Positions 1-5,382 of a stretch of 5,602 nt of DNA are shown here, piece by piece. The stretch's first letter is position 1; each line of letters starts with the position of its first letter. Source of the stretch: JAPHTQ01 sp050295975 (GTDB lineage Bacteria > Pseudomonadota > Gammaproteobacteria > Thiohalomonadales > Thiohalomonadaceae); contig JBNKQR010000095.1 in the NCBI GenBank assembly GCA_050295975.1, forward strand, positions 1 through 5,602, read 5' to 3'. The notes under the pieces are model-generated. The model worked only from the letters and a program-made list of their open reading frames with translations, ran no database searches and was not told the origin of the DNA. The translations under genes and the position numbers were made by a program.

Positions 1-615
1 GGCATCAACCTGTTCAAGATCCTCGTCACCTACCTCAAACCGGTGCTGCCAAAACTGGCCACCGATGCCGAGGACTTCCTGCGTATCAAGGCACTCAACT
101 GGAGTAACTACGATGTGCCGCTGCAAAACCACACCATTAACAAATTCACACCGCTGATGACCCGCGTGGAGCAGGATAAGATTGACGCAATGCTGAAAGA
201 TTCAAGCGAAACAACCAAGAGTTCAGAACCTGCAGCCAAACCCGCTGCTGCCAAAGAGGCGATTGGGGAATCTCACGACCCCATCGCTGACACCATCCAC
301 ATCAACGACTTCACCAAAATCGATCTGCGCATTGCGCGCATCGTAAAGGCGGAGCATGTGGAAGGGGCAGAGAAGCTGCTGCAACTCACCCTCGACATCG
401 GCGGCGAAACCCGCAACGTCTTCGCCGGGATCAAATCCGCCTATAGCCCGGAACAGCTCGAAGGCCGCCTCACCGTCATGGTCGCCAACCTCGCGCCGCG
501 CAAGATGCGCTTCGGGGTTTCAGAGGGAATGGTGTTGGCCGCAGGGCCGGGTGGCAAAGATCTGTTCATCCTTAATCCGGATGAGGGGGCAGAGCCTGGG
601 ATGCGGGTTAAGTGA
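1..615 (+). CDS. metG: Methionyl-tRNA synthetase, C-terminal part (5' end outside window)
   Basis: MetG charges tRNA-Met with methionine in the cytoplasm. Only the last 204 residues are present; the reading frame is open from base 1 and stops at TGA 613-615. The visible part starts in the anticodon-binding helical domain (GINLFKILVTYLKPVLPKL, close to the matching stretch of E. coli MetG as I remember it). A low-complexity Ala/Ser/Glu/Lys linker follows at about residues 64-95. The C-terminal EMAP/Trbp111-type tRNA-binding and dimerisation domain covers about residues 102-204, with the hallmarks FTKIDLRIARI, NVFAGIKSAY, MVANLAPRKMRFG and SEGMVLAAGPGG. This domain is present in the long, dimeric form of MetG. 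The catalytic HIGH and KMSKS motifs would lie upstream of the window. The gene appears intact at its 3' end and is the only clear core gene here. Confidence 0.97.
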   Translation, partial: GINLFKILVTYLKPVLPKLATDAEDFLRIKALNWSNYDVPLQNHTINKFTPLMTRVEQDKIDAMLKDSSETTKSSEPAAKPAAAKEAIGESHDPIADTIHINDFTKIDLRIARIVKAEHVEGAEKLLQLTLDIGGETRNVFAGIKSAYSPEQLEGRLTVMVANLAPRKMRFGVSEGMVLAAGPGGKDLFILNPDEGAEPGMRVK

Positions 616-637
616 ATTATCGCGTTCCGCAATAATT
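615..637 (+). terminator. Weak hairpin over the metG stop codon
   Basis: The arms AATTAT (615-620) and ATAATT (632-637) pair perfectly around a smaller GCG/CGC stem (622-624 with 628-630), with one C-A mismatch at 621/631. The hairpin begins on the last base of the metG stop codon, where a transcription end would be expected. It is AT-rich and is not followed by a T run, so it is a poor intrinsic terminator and may be only a fortuitous fold. Confidence 0.2.
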
Positions 638-682
638 AATCCGATTTGGGTGGTGTCGCGGAGCACACGGGCGTGCGAAATA

Positions 683-764
683 TTTGGGGTCAGAGTAAAA
701 ACCATTGTCTGATATGCATTACGTCATTATCAGTTTCGATGAATAATTTTTACTCTGACCCAAA
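683..764. repeat. GGGTCAGAGTAAAAA palindromic repeat element
   Basis: GGGTCAGAGTAAAAA (687-701) is matched perfectly by TTTTTACTCTGACCC (747-761). The pairing extends into TTT/AAA outside, apart from one extra G in the left arm. The interior is about 45 bp of AT-rich sequence. From memory, GGGGTCAGAGTAAAA arms are a widespread intergenic repeat in gammaproteobacteria and are often found beside REP-associated Y1 transposase genes; no transposase is present here. The element fills most of the gap between metG and the next gene, so it may influence transcription of either. The rest of the 616-794 gap holds nothing else I can support. Confidence 0.7.
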
Positions 765-794
765 GTATCCCTTCATCACGAAACGGACATCACC

Positions 795-1220
795 ATGGAA
801 TCCAGTTACTCAACCTTCGGACTACAGATCGCGGGCATCATCTCCCTGATCATTGGAATCGGTCACACTGCCTTCCACCGCATTTTCGGGTGGCATCGTG
901 ACTTTCAAAAGATATCCACCCTCAATGTGAAGGTGTTCACCACCATCCATATCGCGACCACCCTGTTATTGATTGTGGCTGGCGCCCTTACCTTTCGCTA
1001 CGCAGGCTTACTCTCCCAGCCCACTGAAGTCGCTTCGGTCATTTGTCTGTCTCTGTTCGTCTTCTGGTGCTGGCGGTTCATCTGGCAGGTGCTTTACTTC
1101 AAACCGTCAAAGATCGAACACGATCGTCGCTTTCTACTACTTCACTATGTTCTCGTCGCACTGTTTGCCGCGCTTACCCTCGGCTATGGCACTCCATTAG
1201 TAGCCGCCTACGCTATCTAG
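795..1220 (+). CDS. Small four-helix integral membrane protein, unknown function
   Basis: This is a 141-residue inner-membrane protein that I do not recognise. Four hydrophobic segments are clear: about residues 8-31, 45-67, 77-101 and 114-139. Short polar loops separate them, with charged stretches HRDFQK after helix 1 and KPSKIEHDRR after helix 3. Histidines lie in or at the ends of the helices (H24 and H28 in helix 1, H52 in helix 2, H117 at the start of helix 4), as do aromatic and basic residues (WCWRFIWQ, 91-98). Such histidines could suggest a bound cofactor, but that is only a thought. The ATG at 795 gives the full first helix; the sequence before it has no strong ribosome binding site, so translation may be weak. 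The gene lies alone between two different palindromic repeats with no cotranscribed neighbour, and its stop TAG is at 1218-1220. Confidence 0.75.
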   Translation: MESSYSTFGLQIAGIISLIIGIGHTAFHRIFGWHRDFQKISTLNVKVFTTIHIATTLLLIVAGALTFRYAGLLSQPTEVASVICLSLFVFWCWRFIWQVLYFKPSKIEHDRRFLLLHYVLVALFAALTLGYGTPLVAAYAI

Positions 1221-1248
1221 GGAGTCGGCCACATTGGGTCGCATTAAT

Positions 1249-1321
1249 AAGTGGAGCCAGATGAAATTTATTGTGGCTTAAGCCGTTACTTGTTAGTGAT
1301 ATGCTTCATCTGACCCCACTT
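1249..1321. repeat. AAGTGGGGTCAGATGAA palindromic repeat element
   Basis: The left arm AAGTGGAGCCAGATGAA (1249-1265) and the right arm TTCATCTGACCCCACTT (1305-1321) match at 15 of 17 positions when one is reversed. The interior holds a 10-bp palindrome, GGCTTAAGCC (1275-1284). The right arm is an exact inverted copy of the 17 bases at 5474-5490. The arms share the core GGGGTCAGA with the element at 683-764 but then diverge (TGAA instead of GTAAAA), so the two are sister repeat types. The repeat ends just before the next gene's ribosome binding site, so that gene's promoter, if local, would have to lie in or before the repeat. Confidence 0.7.
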
Positions 1322-1340
1322 GTCTTTATGGGAGAACGTG

Positions 1341-1778
1341 ATGATAGGAGCGATTATTGCAAAGCAGAGAGTACGAACGGCATTTTCCTATTTCAATGAC
1401 CGCAATATGGAAAAGTTCCTGTCTCTATGGGACGACAATGCTACTTTCACCTATCCCGGAACCTTGTCGGTTAGCGGCACAAGCAGGGGCAAAGGGGCTA
1501 TATCAGACTGGTTCAGCCACCTGATGAGTTCCGGTCCTTCGGTCCACTTCTCGCTAAAAAGCATTTGCGTGGACAACATATTTGACATAGTTGGAACGAA
1601 TGTCATCACTGCCGAGTGGGATAACCACGTCACCAGCCGCAAGAGCGTTGAAAAAGTGGTTAAAGGGGTGAGCGTCATACGGATCAAAGCGGGAAAAATC
1701 ATCGAAGTCTGCGACTACATATTCGATCTGGAAAGCCTGCCCCTGGTGTGGGACGAAGAAGAGAGAACCATGGGATGA
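1341..1778 (+). CDS. SnoaL-like / NTF2-fold small protein
   Basis: The product is a 145-residue soluble protein with the layout of the SnoaL-like branch of the NTF2-like superfamily. An N-terminal helix (RVRTAFSYFNDRNMEKFLSL, about 10-29) runs into WDDNATFTYPG (30-40), the usual 'W.D-A-F..P' strand. GTSRGKGAISDWFSHL (46-61) is the next helix, and curved strands follow (FSLKSICVDNIFDIVGTNVITAEWDN, VVKGVSVIRIKAGKIIEVCDYIFD). These folds bind small ligands or act as isomerases, cyclases or hydrolases, and some are only structural, so no substrate can be named. The ATG at 1341 is chosen because GGGAG (1330-1334) lies six bases before it. The frame opens further upstream at a TTG at 1320, inside the repeat arm, which is unlikely to be the real start. 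It stands alone, with no operon partner. Confidence 0.75.
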   Translation: MIGAIIAKQRVRTAFSYFNDRNMEKFLSLWDDNATFTYPGTLSVSGTSRGKGAISDWFSHLMSSGPSVHFSLKSICVDNIFDIVGTNVITAEWDNHVTSRKSVEKVVKGVSVIRIKAGKIIEVCDYIFDLESLPLVWDEEERTMG

Positions 1779-1821
1779 CATTTGATCTGAAGAAGTGGAT
1801 CGGCAAAACCCTCAGGAAACC

Positions 1822-1835
1822 GGGGACAGACCACG
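1822..1835 (+). repeat. Half copy of the GGGGACAGACCACG repeat
   Basis: GGGGACAGACCACG matches, from memory, one arm of another common gammaproteobacterial palindromic repeat. No inverted partner (CGTGGTCTGTCCCC) is found nearby, so this is a lone arm or relic. It shares the GGGG(A/T)CAGA core with the repeats at 683-764, 1249-1321 and 5474-5490. The rest of the gap from 1779 to about 1900 shows no gene. Confidence 0.45.
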
Positions 1836-1913
1836 GCTTCATCACACCTCCTTTCTTATAAAGCATACACTTCTAGCTGTTAATCCATACAACACTACTT
1901 AATACGCAAATTC

Positions 1914-1952
1914 TTGCATGTTATTGCAACCACCCTACTAAAGTGCTATAAG
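1914..1952 (+). promoter_or_regulatory. Probable hipBA promoter with overlapping operator-like repeat
   Basis: TTGCAA (1924-1929) and TATAAG (1947-1952) are separated by exactly 17 bases. They match the sigma70 -35 box at 4 of 6 positions and the -10 box at 5 of 6. The start of transcription would fall about 55-60 bases before the hipB ATG. An inverted repeat, TTGCA (1914-1918) and TGCAA (1925-1929) with a 6-base spacer, overlaps the -35 box. That is a plausible place for HipB to bind, because HipB-type antitoxins repress their own operon through short palindromes over the promoter. The operator call is inference. Confidence 0.5.
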
Positions 1953-2017
1953 ACACAGAAACCTGCTCCTTGAACGCATTCCAAGCATCTAACACATAAA
2001 AACAGAGGTACAGTCGC

Positions 2018-2365
2018 ATGGACTACTATGCCCTTACCGACAACGCCATCGCCGAACAGCTCGGCCAGCGCCTGCGCGCCCTGCGTCTGCGCAAAAACCG
2101 CACCCAGGGCCAGCTCGCGGAGCGCACCGCCCTCAGCGTCGGCACCATCCAGGCACTGGAGAGCGGCCGCGGCAAGATCGAAAACCTCGTCGCCGTGCTG
2201 CGCGAACTGGGCGCCCTGGAGGGACTCGACGCCTTCCTCCCCGAACCGCAGCAAAGTCCCCTCGCCCTGGCCAAAGCCAGACGTCCGAAGCGTCGAGTGC
2301 GCGCCTCCAGGCGTACTAACACAGACAAACCCTCCACCAAAAATAAGGATGCCGAAACATGGTAG
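2018..2365 (+). CDS. hipB: HipB-type antitoxin, XRE-family DNA-binding protein
   Basis: HipB-type proteins bind and neutralise the HipA kinase and repress the operon. The 115-residue product has an XRE-type helix-turn-helix at about residues 15-70: LGQRLRALRLRKNRTQGQLA, then TALSVGTIQALESGRGK, the typical recognition helix. The tail (about 76-115) is long and basic (RRPKRRVRASRR, 88-99) and ends ...DAETW. E. coli HipB also ends in Trp, which inserts into HipA and forms part of the degradation tail, so W115 is a likely functional match. The ATG at 2018 is preceded by AGAGGT (2004-2009). The stop TAG (2363-2365) lies past the hipA start, so the two genes overlap by 7 bases, as expected for a translationally coupled toxin-antitoxin pair. 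Gene-family confidence is high; the exact operator is unknown. Confidence 0.92.
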   Translation: MDYYALTDNAIAEQLGQRLRALRLRKNRTQGQLAERTALSVGTIQALESGRGKIENLVAVLRELGALEGLDAFLPEPQQSPLALAKARRPKRRVRASRRTNTDKPSTKNKDAETW

Positions 2366-3663
2366 ATCGCGTCGATGTCGCCAATGTCAGCCTCTGGGGC
2401 CAGGTGGTCGGGGCGGTGGCCTGGGATGCACCGCGCGGTGTCGCCGCCTTCGAATTCGAGCCGGCATTCCTCAAGTCGGGGCTGGATGTCGCCCCACTGA
2501 CCATGCCCCTTGCCGAAGCGGCACCGGGCGAGATCTACCAGTTCCCCTCCCTGAGCCGGGACACCTTCAACGGCCTGCCCGGCCTGCTGGCGGACGCCCT
2601 GCCCGACAAATTCGGTAACGCCATCATCGATGCCTGGCTTGCGCGCAATGGCCGCAGCGGCGGCGACTTCACCCCGGTGGAGCGGCTCTGCTACACCGGC
2701 AACCGTGGCATGGGGGCACTGGAGTTCGCCCCGGCGATCAACAGAACCATCGAAGAGGCGGTTCCCGTGGAGATCGCCGAACTGGCCGCGCTGGCACAGG
2801 CAATCACCACCGCACGCGGCCAACTCAACACCCGGCTGGAGAGCAAAGGACAGGATGCCATGCTCGATATCCTGCGCGTCGGCACCTCCGCCGGTGGCGC
2901 CCGCGCCAAGGCGATCATCGCCATCAACGCCGAGGGCGATGTCCGCTCCGGCCAGACCGAGGTACCACCCGGCTACGAACACTGGCTGCTCAAGTTCGAC
3001 GGCGTCAACGATCTGGAGCTGGGCAAGACCGAAGGCTACGGCCGCATCGAATACGCCTACTACCTGATGGCCACAGCGGCGGGAATCGAGATGAGTGAGT
3101 GCCGACTTCACCAGGAGAACGGCCGCGCCCACTTCATGACCCGCCGCTTCGACCGCCCGGACGGCCGCAAACTGCACATGCAATCGCTCTGCGGCATCGC
3201 CCACTACGACTTCAACCTGGCCGGGGCCTACGGTTACGAACAGGCGTTTCAGATGATGCGCCGCCTGCGCCTCTCCAAAGCCGAGGCGCTGCAACAATAC
3301 CGGCGCATGCTCTTCAACGTGCTGGCCCGCAATCAGGACGACCACACCAAAAACATCGCATTCCTCATGGAGAGCGACGGCCAGTGGAAACTCGCCCCCG
3401 CCTTCGACGTGATCTACGCGCACAACCCGCAGGGCACCTGGACCAACCAGCACCAGATGACCATCAACGGTAAACGCGATCACTTCACCATGAGCGATCT
3501 ACTCGCGGTGGGCCAATCCATCGGCGTAGCCAAACCGAATGAAATCTTCGACGAGGTAAGAGACACCGTGATGCGCTGGCCGGAGTTTGCGCAGCAGGCC
3601 GGAGTGGATGAGAGCAGGATGAGGGAGATCGGTGGTAATCATCGGGTTGAGTTGGGGGAGTGA
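2359..3663 (+). CDS. hipA: HipA-type Ser/Thr kinase toxin
   Basis: HipA kinases phosphorylate aminoacyl-tRNA synthetases (GltX in E. coli), which stops translation and yields dormant, drug-tolerant cells; the target here is not known. The 434-residue length matches full-length HipA (about 440), with an N-terminal lobe to about residue 125 and the HipA_C kinase domain after it. SAGGARAK (177-184) aligns with the ejectable P-loop of E. coli HipA, with S177 at the place of the autophosphorylated Ser150. Further landmarks are HWLLKFDG (208-215), FMTRRFDR (259-266), the catalytic loop RNQDDHTKN (324-332, D327 as catalytic Asp) and the metal-binding APAFD (346-350, D350). All key residues are present, so the kinase should be active. 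The ATG at 2359 has AAGGA (2345-2349) upstream and overlaps the end of hipB. The GC-rich codon use resembles metG and contrasts with the downstream AT-rich cassette. Confidence 0.93.
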   Translation: MVDRVDVANVSLWGQVVGAVAWDAPRGVAAFEFEPAFLKSGLDVAPLTMPLAEAAPGEIYQFPSLSRDTFNGLPGLLADALPDKFGNAIIDAWLARNGRSGGDFTPVERLCYTGNRGMGALEFAPAINRTIEEAVPVEIAELAALAQAITTARGQLNTRLESKGQDAMLDILRVGTSAGGARAKAIIAINAEGDVRSGQTEVPPGYEHWLLKFDGVNDLELGKTEGYGRIEYAYYLMATAAGIEMSECRLHQENGRAHFMTRRFDRPDGRKLHMQSLCGIAHYDFNLAGAYGYEQAFQMMRRLRLSKAEALQQYRRMLFNVLARNQDDHTKNIAFLMESDGQWKLAPAFDVIYAHNPQGTWTNQHQMTINGKRDHFTMSDLLAVGQSIGVAKPNEIFDEVRDTVMRWPEFAQQAGVDESRMREIGGNHRVELGE

Positions 3664-3689
3664 GTGGGTTTGGGGTCGGTATGCGTGGT

Positions 3690-4009
3690 TTTATTGGCAT
3701 TCCGGCTTTCGCCGGAATCTAGAGGTGTCGCTTCGCGACGGATAACTGCATTGGAAAGCGGGGTCTCGCCCCCACAAGGCGAGGTACTTTCTTGTGGCGA
3801 CAAGAATGTACCCAAAGAAACGCCCCGAAATTCTCGCCCCTTCGGGGTGCCCTACGTTGCTCATTACAGTCGGGCGTTGCAGACAGACCGTCCATGGCCT
3901 GACTGCAACATTGCGCACCTCCTGTGCGCAACCCTGACGGGCTATTCCTCCCTTCACTCCGCTACTCGGCGGAATTGACGGGCCCAAAACTGCTTCGTTC
4001 ATCAGCACG
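3690..4009. repeat. Hairpin-dense intergenic repeat region after hipA
   Basis: This stretch has no believable gene but is packed with folds. ATTCCGGC/GCCGGAAT makes an 8-bp stem (3699-3706 with 3711-3718, loop TTTC). GTCGC/GCGAC pairs at 3727-3731 with 3735-3739. A 12-bp stem with one mismatch spans 3783-3795 and 3800-3812, with loop GGCG. CCCCGAA/TTCGGGG pairs at 3823-3829 with 3841-3847. GTTGCAG-CAG pairs with CTG-CTGCAAC at 3876-3886 and 3899-3909, with one A-A mismatch. TTGCGCAC/GTGCGCAA is perfect at 3911-3918 with 3924-3931. The heptamer TGACGGG recurs at 3935 and 3976. The block resembles, from memory, an interspersed repeat found in other proteobacterial genomes (GTACCCAAAGAAACG, GGGCCCAAAACTGC). 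No T run follows any stem, so I do not call a terminator. Confidence 0.55.
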
Positions 4010-4030
4010 TAACCTTGCCATTAGCAGGTA

Positions 4031-4098
4031 ATCGGGGTAGAAAAGGGGAAGGAATCACCGGGCTAGGGAGTGCTGTCATTCGTCTCCCACACCACTTC
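4031..4098 (-). other. Possible 3'-end remnant of a group II intron (reverse strand)
   Basis: Read on the reverse strand, GTGGTGTGGGAG (4087-4098) resembles the last bases of the domain V region of some bacterial group II introns. It is followed by a domain VI-like hairpin (GGGAG/CTCCC, plus-strand 4084-4088 and 4066-4070, 13-base loop) and then TAGCCCGGTGATTCC. The rest of domain V, with its GTACG core, and the reverse transcriptase gene are absent, so at most about 65 bases of the 3' end remain. The call rests on my memory of such introns and on one short stem, so it is tentative. Confidence 0.25.
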
Positions 4099-4104
4099 AA
4101 TGTC

Positions 4105-4185
4105 TGTACTTATGGTAATAGGCAGACTCTATGTTTAGTGAACTATATAGATTCTGCCTATTTCGAAGTACATAGATTCTGTCTA
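4105..4185. repeat. Long imperfect hairpin with duplicated right arm
   Basis: AATAGGCAGA (4117-4126) pairs perfectly with TCTGCCTATT (4153-4162). The stem continues inward to 4134/4145 with one mismatch and one G-T pair. An outer stem, TGTACTT/AAGTACA (4105-4111 with 4166-4172), closes it. The right arm is partly repeated 25 bases on: ATAGATTCTG occurs at 4147-4156 and 4172-4181. The second copy can also pair with the same left arm (4119-4133 with 4171-4185, one mismatch and one G-T pair). The structure ends seven bases before the proposed left edge of the integron cassette. Its role is unknown. Confidence 0.6.
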
Positions 4186-4192
4186 AACCATG

Positions 4193-5359
4193 TTAGCTCA
4201 CAAAAAAACATTTACACCAAAGTAGGAATTGATAATGACAACGAGCGGATCTAAAGAAATTGGAGTTATTTTGCCTTGTGATACTGCCCACTTTGGTCAG
4301 TTTGTCTCAGGCCTTCTTGGTAAACCACAAACAATTGAAAAGTCACTTCATGGGGTGTTTGAAATAAATTCTGGCGATGTAACAAACACTTACCATTTGG
4401 TTAACCAAAGAATAAACCAACAAAATGAAGCAACTTTAATTCAATTCACAGTTAAAATTATATACAACGATGACTCATCTGTGCTGATAAATAGCCTAGA
4501 AGACTTTCAAGCATACACTGAAGTTAGGCCACTAATATCTACAGGGGTATCGCTATCATGGTCATATTTAGTCAAATTTAAAAATAAAGATGTTCCTGAA
4601 CGTCAAAACATTGATCTTTCCTTTAGGTCTGGCGCGGATGATGGTATTGGGGCTATTGTCGAAGATGGCATCATCATTAGGAAAGGATATAGACGCGGAT
4701 GGTATAGGTCTGGTGCCTTTATTCGAATTGAGCATACAGAAAGAACATGGGGGATTGATATTGAGTCTTTGCTTACTGGGCATATCAAGGGTTTTATGAA
4801 ATCTCCAGATTCAAAGACGAATATAATATATAAAAATTCTGGGCCAATAGGTTTTATAGTGGGCGTATTGTTCTTTTTAGGGGCTATTGCAGGTTCCATT
4901 TATACCTCTTCACAATTTATAGAATCCTATATAGAAAAACTTAAATTAATGACAGAAAAAGAAGTTATCCAGTCTGATCTACTATTATCAAAAATTGACT
5001 TCTTGATTGAAATAATATCAACGGGTGCATGGCCTAAATTTATTTTTGCGGTGGTCGCATTCGTTACTCTTTCAGCAATAGCTTCTATTTTTATAGGAAT
5101 TTATGTTAGTGAAAAGGCTGAAAACTCGCCTTCCAGCTTTGTGCTTTTATCTAAAAGTGCGATTACTAATAAGACAAAAGTTGAAGAGCGTTTAAGCAAA
5201 AGTTGGCATTCGTTTTGGGTTTCTATTTTCTCAAGCATAGCTGCGGGACTCATATCAAATTATATATTTGCATATTATTTTGGAACTATATAGAGCTAAC
5301 AAGGCGCTCGTTCGGACGCAAACTACGCTGCGCTTCGTTTGCGCCGCACAGCTTGGTCG
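4193..5359 (+). mobile_element. Integron gene cassette with one membrane-protein gene
   Basis: Cassettes are cut and joined by integron integrase between G and TT of the core site. Here the left junction is G|TTAGCT at 4192/4193 and the right junction is G|TTAGAA at 5359/5360. Closing the excised DNA into a circle joins G5359 to TTAGCT, giving GTTAGCT. This is the exact reverse complement of AGCTAAC at 5294-5300, the R'' box of the attC site. That internal match is the signature of a true cassette and fixes both ends. The cassette holds one gene in the usual orientation: a 42-base leader, one ORF, a stop codon touching attC. It is AT-rich and unlike the GC-rich hipBA operon upstream. No integrase gene and no attC or attI to its left are visible in this window, so it is either part of an integrase-less attC cluster or a stray insertion. 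Confidence 0.8.
4235..5293 (+). CDS. Cassette-borne three-helix membrane protein, unknown function
   Basis: The 352-residue product is not recognised. Residues 1-200 look soluble and strand-rich, without a signal peptide (LIQFTVKIIYNDDSSVLI, SLSWSYLVKFKNK, IRIEHTERTWGIDI). The segment GYRRGWYRSG (151-160) is basic and aromatic. The C-terminal half has three membrane segments at about 203-225, 267-291 and 327-349. A charged amphipathic stretch follows the first (IESYIEKLKLMTEKEVIQSD, 229-248), and a Lys/Glu-rich loop (294-322) lies between the last two. The N-terminal domain is probably cytoplasmic. ATG 4235 is preferred because AGGA (4224-4227) lies seven bases before it; the frame also allows a TTG at 4229. 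The stop TAG (5291-5293) abuts the attC site. No promoter is obvious in the 42-base leader. A sensor-plus-membrane-effector design, as in some anti-phage proteins, would fit the layout, but this is inference from architecture only. Confidence 0.85.
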   Translation: MTTSGSKEIGVILPCDTAHFGQFVSGLLGKPQTIEKSLHGVFEINSGDVTNTYHLVNQRINQQNEATLIQFTVKIIYNDDSSVLINSLEDFQAYTEVRPLISTGVSLSWSYLVKFKNKDVPERQNIDLSFRSGADDGIGAIVEDGIIIRKGYRRGWYRSGAFIRIEHTERTWGIDIESLLTGHIKGFMKSPDSKTNIIYKNSGPIGFIVGVLFFLGAIAGSIYTSSQFIESYIEKLKLMTEKEVIQSDLLLSKIDFLIEIISTGAWPKFIFAVVAFVTLSAIASIFIGIYVSEKAENSPSSFVLLSKSAITNKTKVEERLSKSWHSFWVSIFSSIAAGLISNYIFAYYFGTI

Positions 5360-5365
5360 TTAGAA
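5294..5365 (+). other. attC recombination site of the integron cassette
   Basis: R'' is AGCTAAC (5294-5300) and R' is GTTAGAA (5359-5365). Between them the single strand folds as attC sites do, with an unpaired spacer next to the R boxes. The L region then pairs GCT (5306-5308) with AGC (5350-5352), GT with AC, and CGG (5313-5315) with CCG (5344-5346). Two bases stick out, C5309 and A5316, in keeping with the extrahelical bases that guide integrase to the bottom strand. A perfect 7-bp stem, CGCAAAC/GTTTGCG (5317-5323 with 5337-5343), closes a 13-base terminal loop. The 72-bp length is normal for attC. R'' departs from the RYYYAAC consensus at its second base. Confidence 0.85.
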
Positions 5366-5382
5366 CCAAATATCAGACAATC

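Noticed and set aside
704..715. ATTGTCTGATAT, also present inverted at 5370-5381
   Set aside because: A 12-base match between two places in 5.6 kb is close to chance expectation and does not extend.
1987..1993. ATCTAAC, a match to the attC R'' consensus before hipB
   Set aside because: No L-box pairing or GTTRRRY partner lies within 140 bases; a 7-base match is expected by chance.
2026..3483. 485-codon open frame on the reverse strand across hipB and hipA
   Set aside because: It mirrors the GC-rich hipBA coding frames, runs through two well-supported genes, and its translation is low-complexity Val/Gly/Ala without a recognisable domain.
3699..3718. Perfect 8-bp stem after hipA as an intrinsic terminator
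   Set aside because: No T run follows on either strand; it fits better as a dispersed repeat hairpin.
3664..4008. Open frames of about 104-105 codons on both strands after hipA
   Set aside because: They run through the hairpin-rich repeat block, their translations follow the hairpins, and neither has a ribosome binding site or domain.
4015..4254. 79-codon plus-strand frame before the cassette gene
   Set aside because: It crosses the possible intron remnant, the long hairpin and the cassette junction, so it is composite and unlikely to be a gene.
5203..5382. In-frame upstream extension of the signal-peptide ORF
   Set aside because: It overlaps the 3' end of the cassette gene and the attC site; the signal peptide begins cleanly at ATG 5383.
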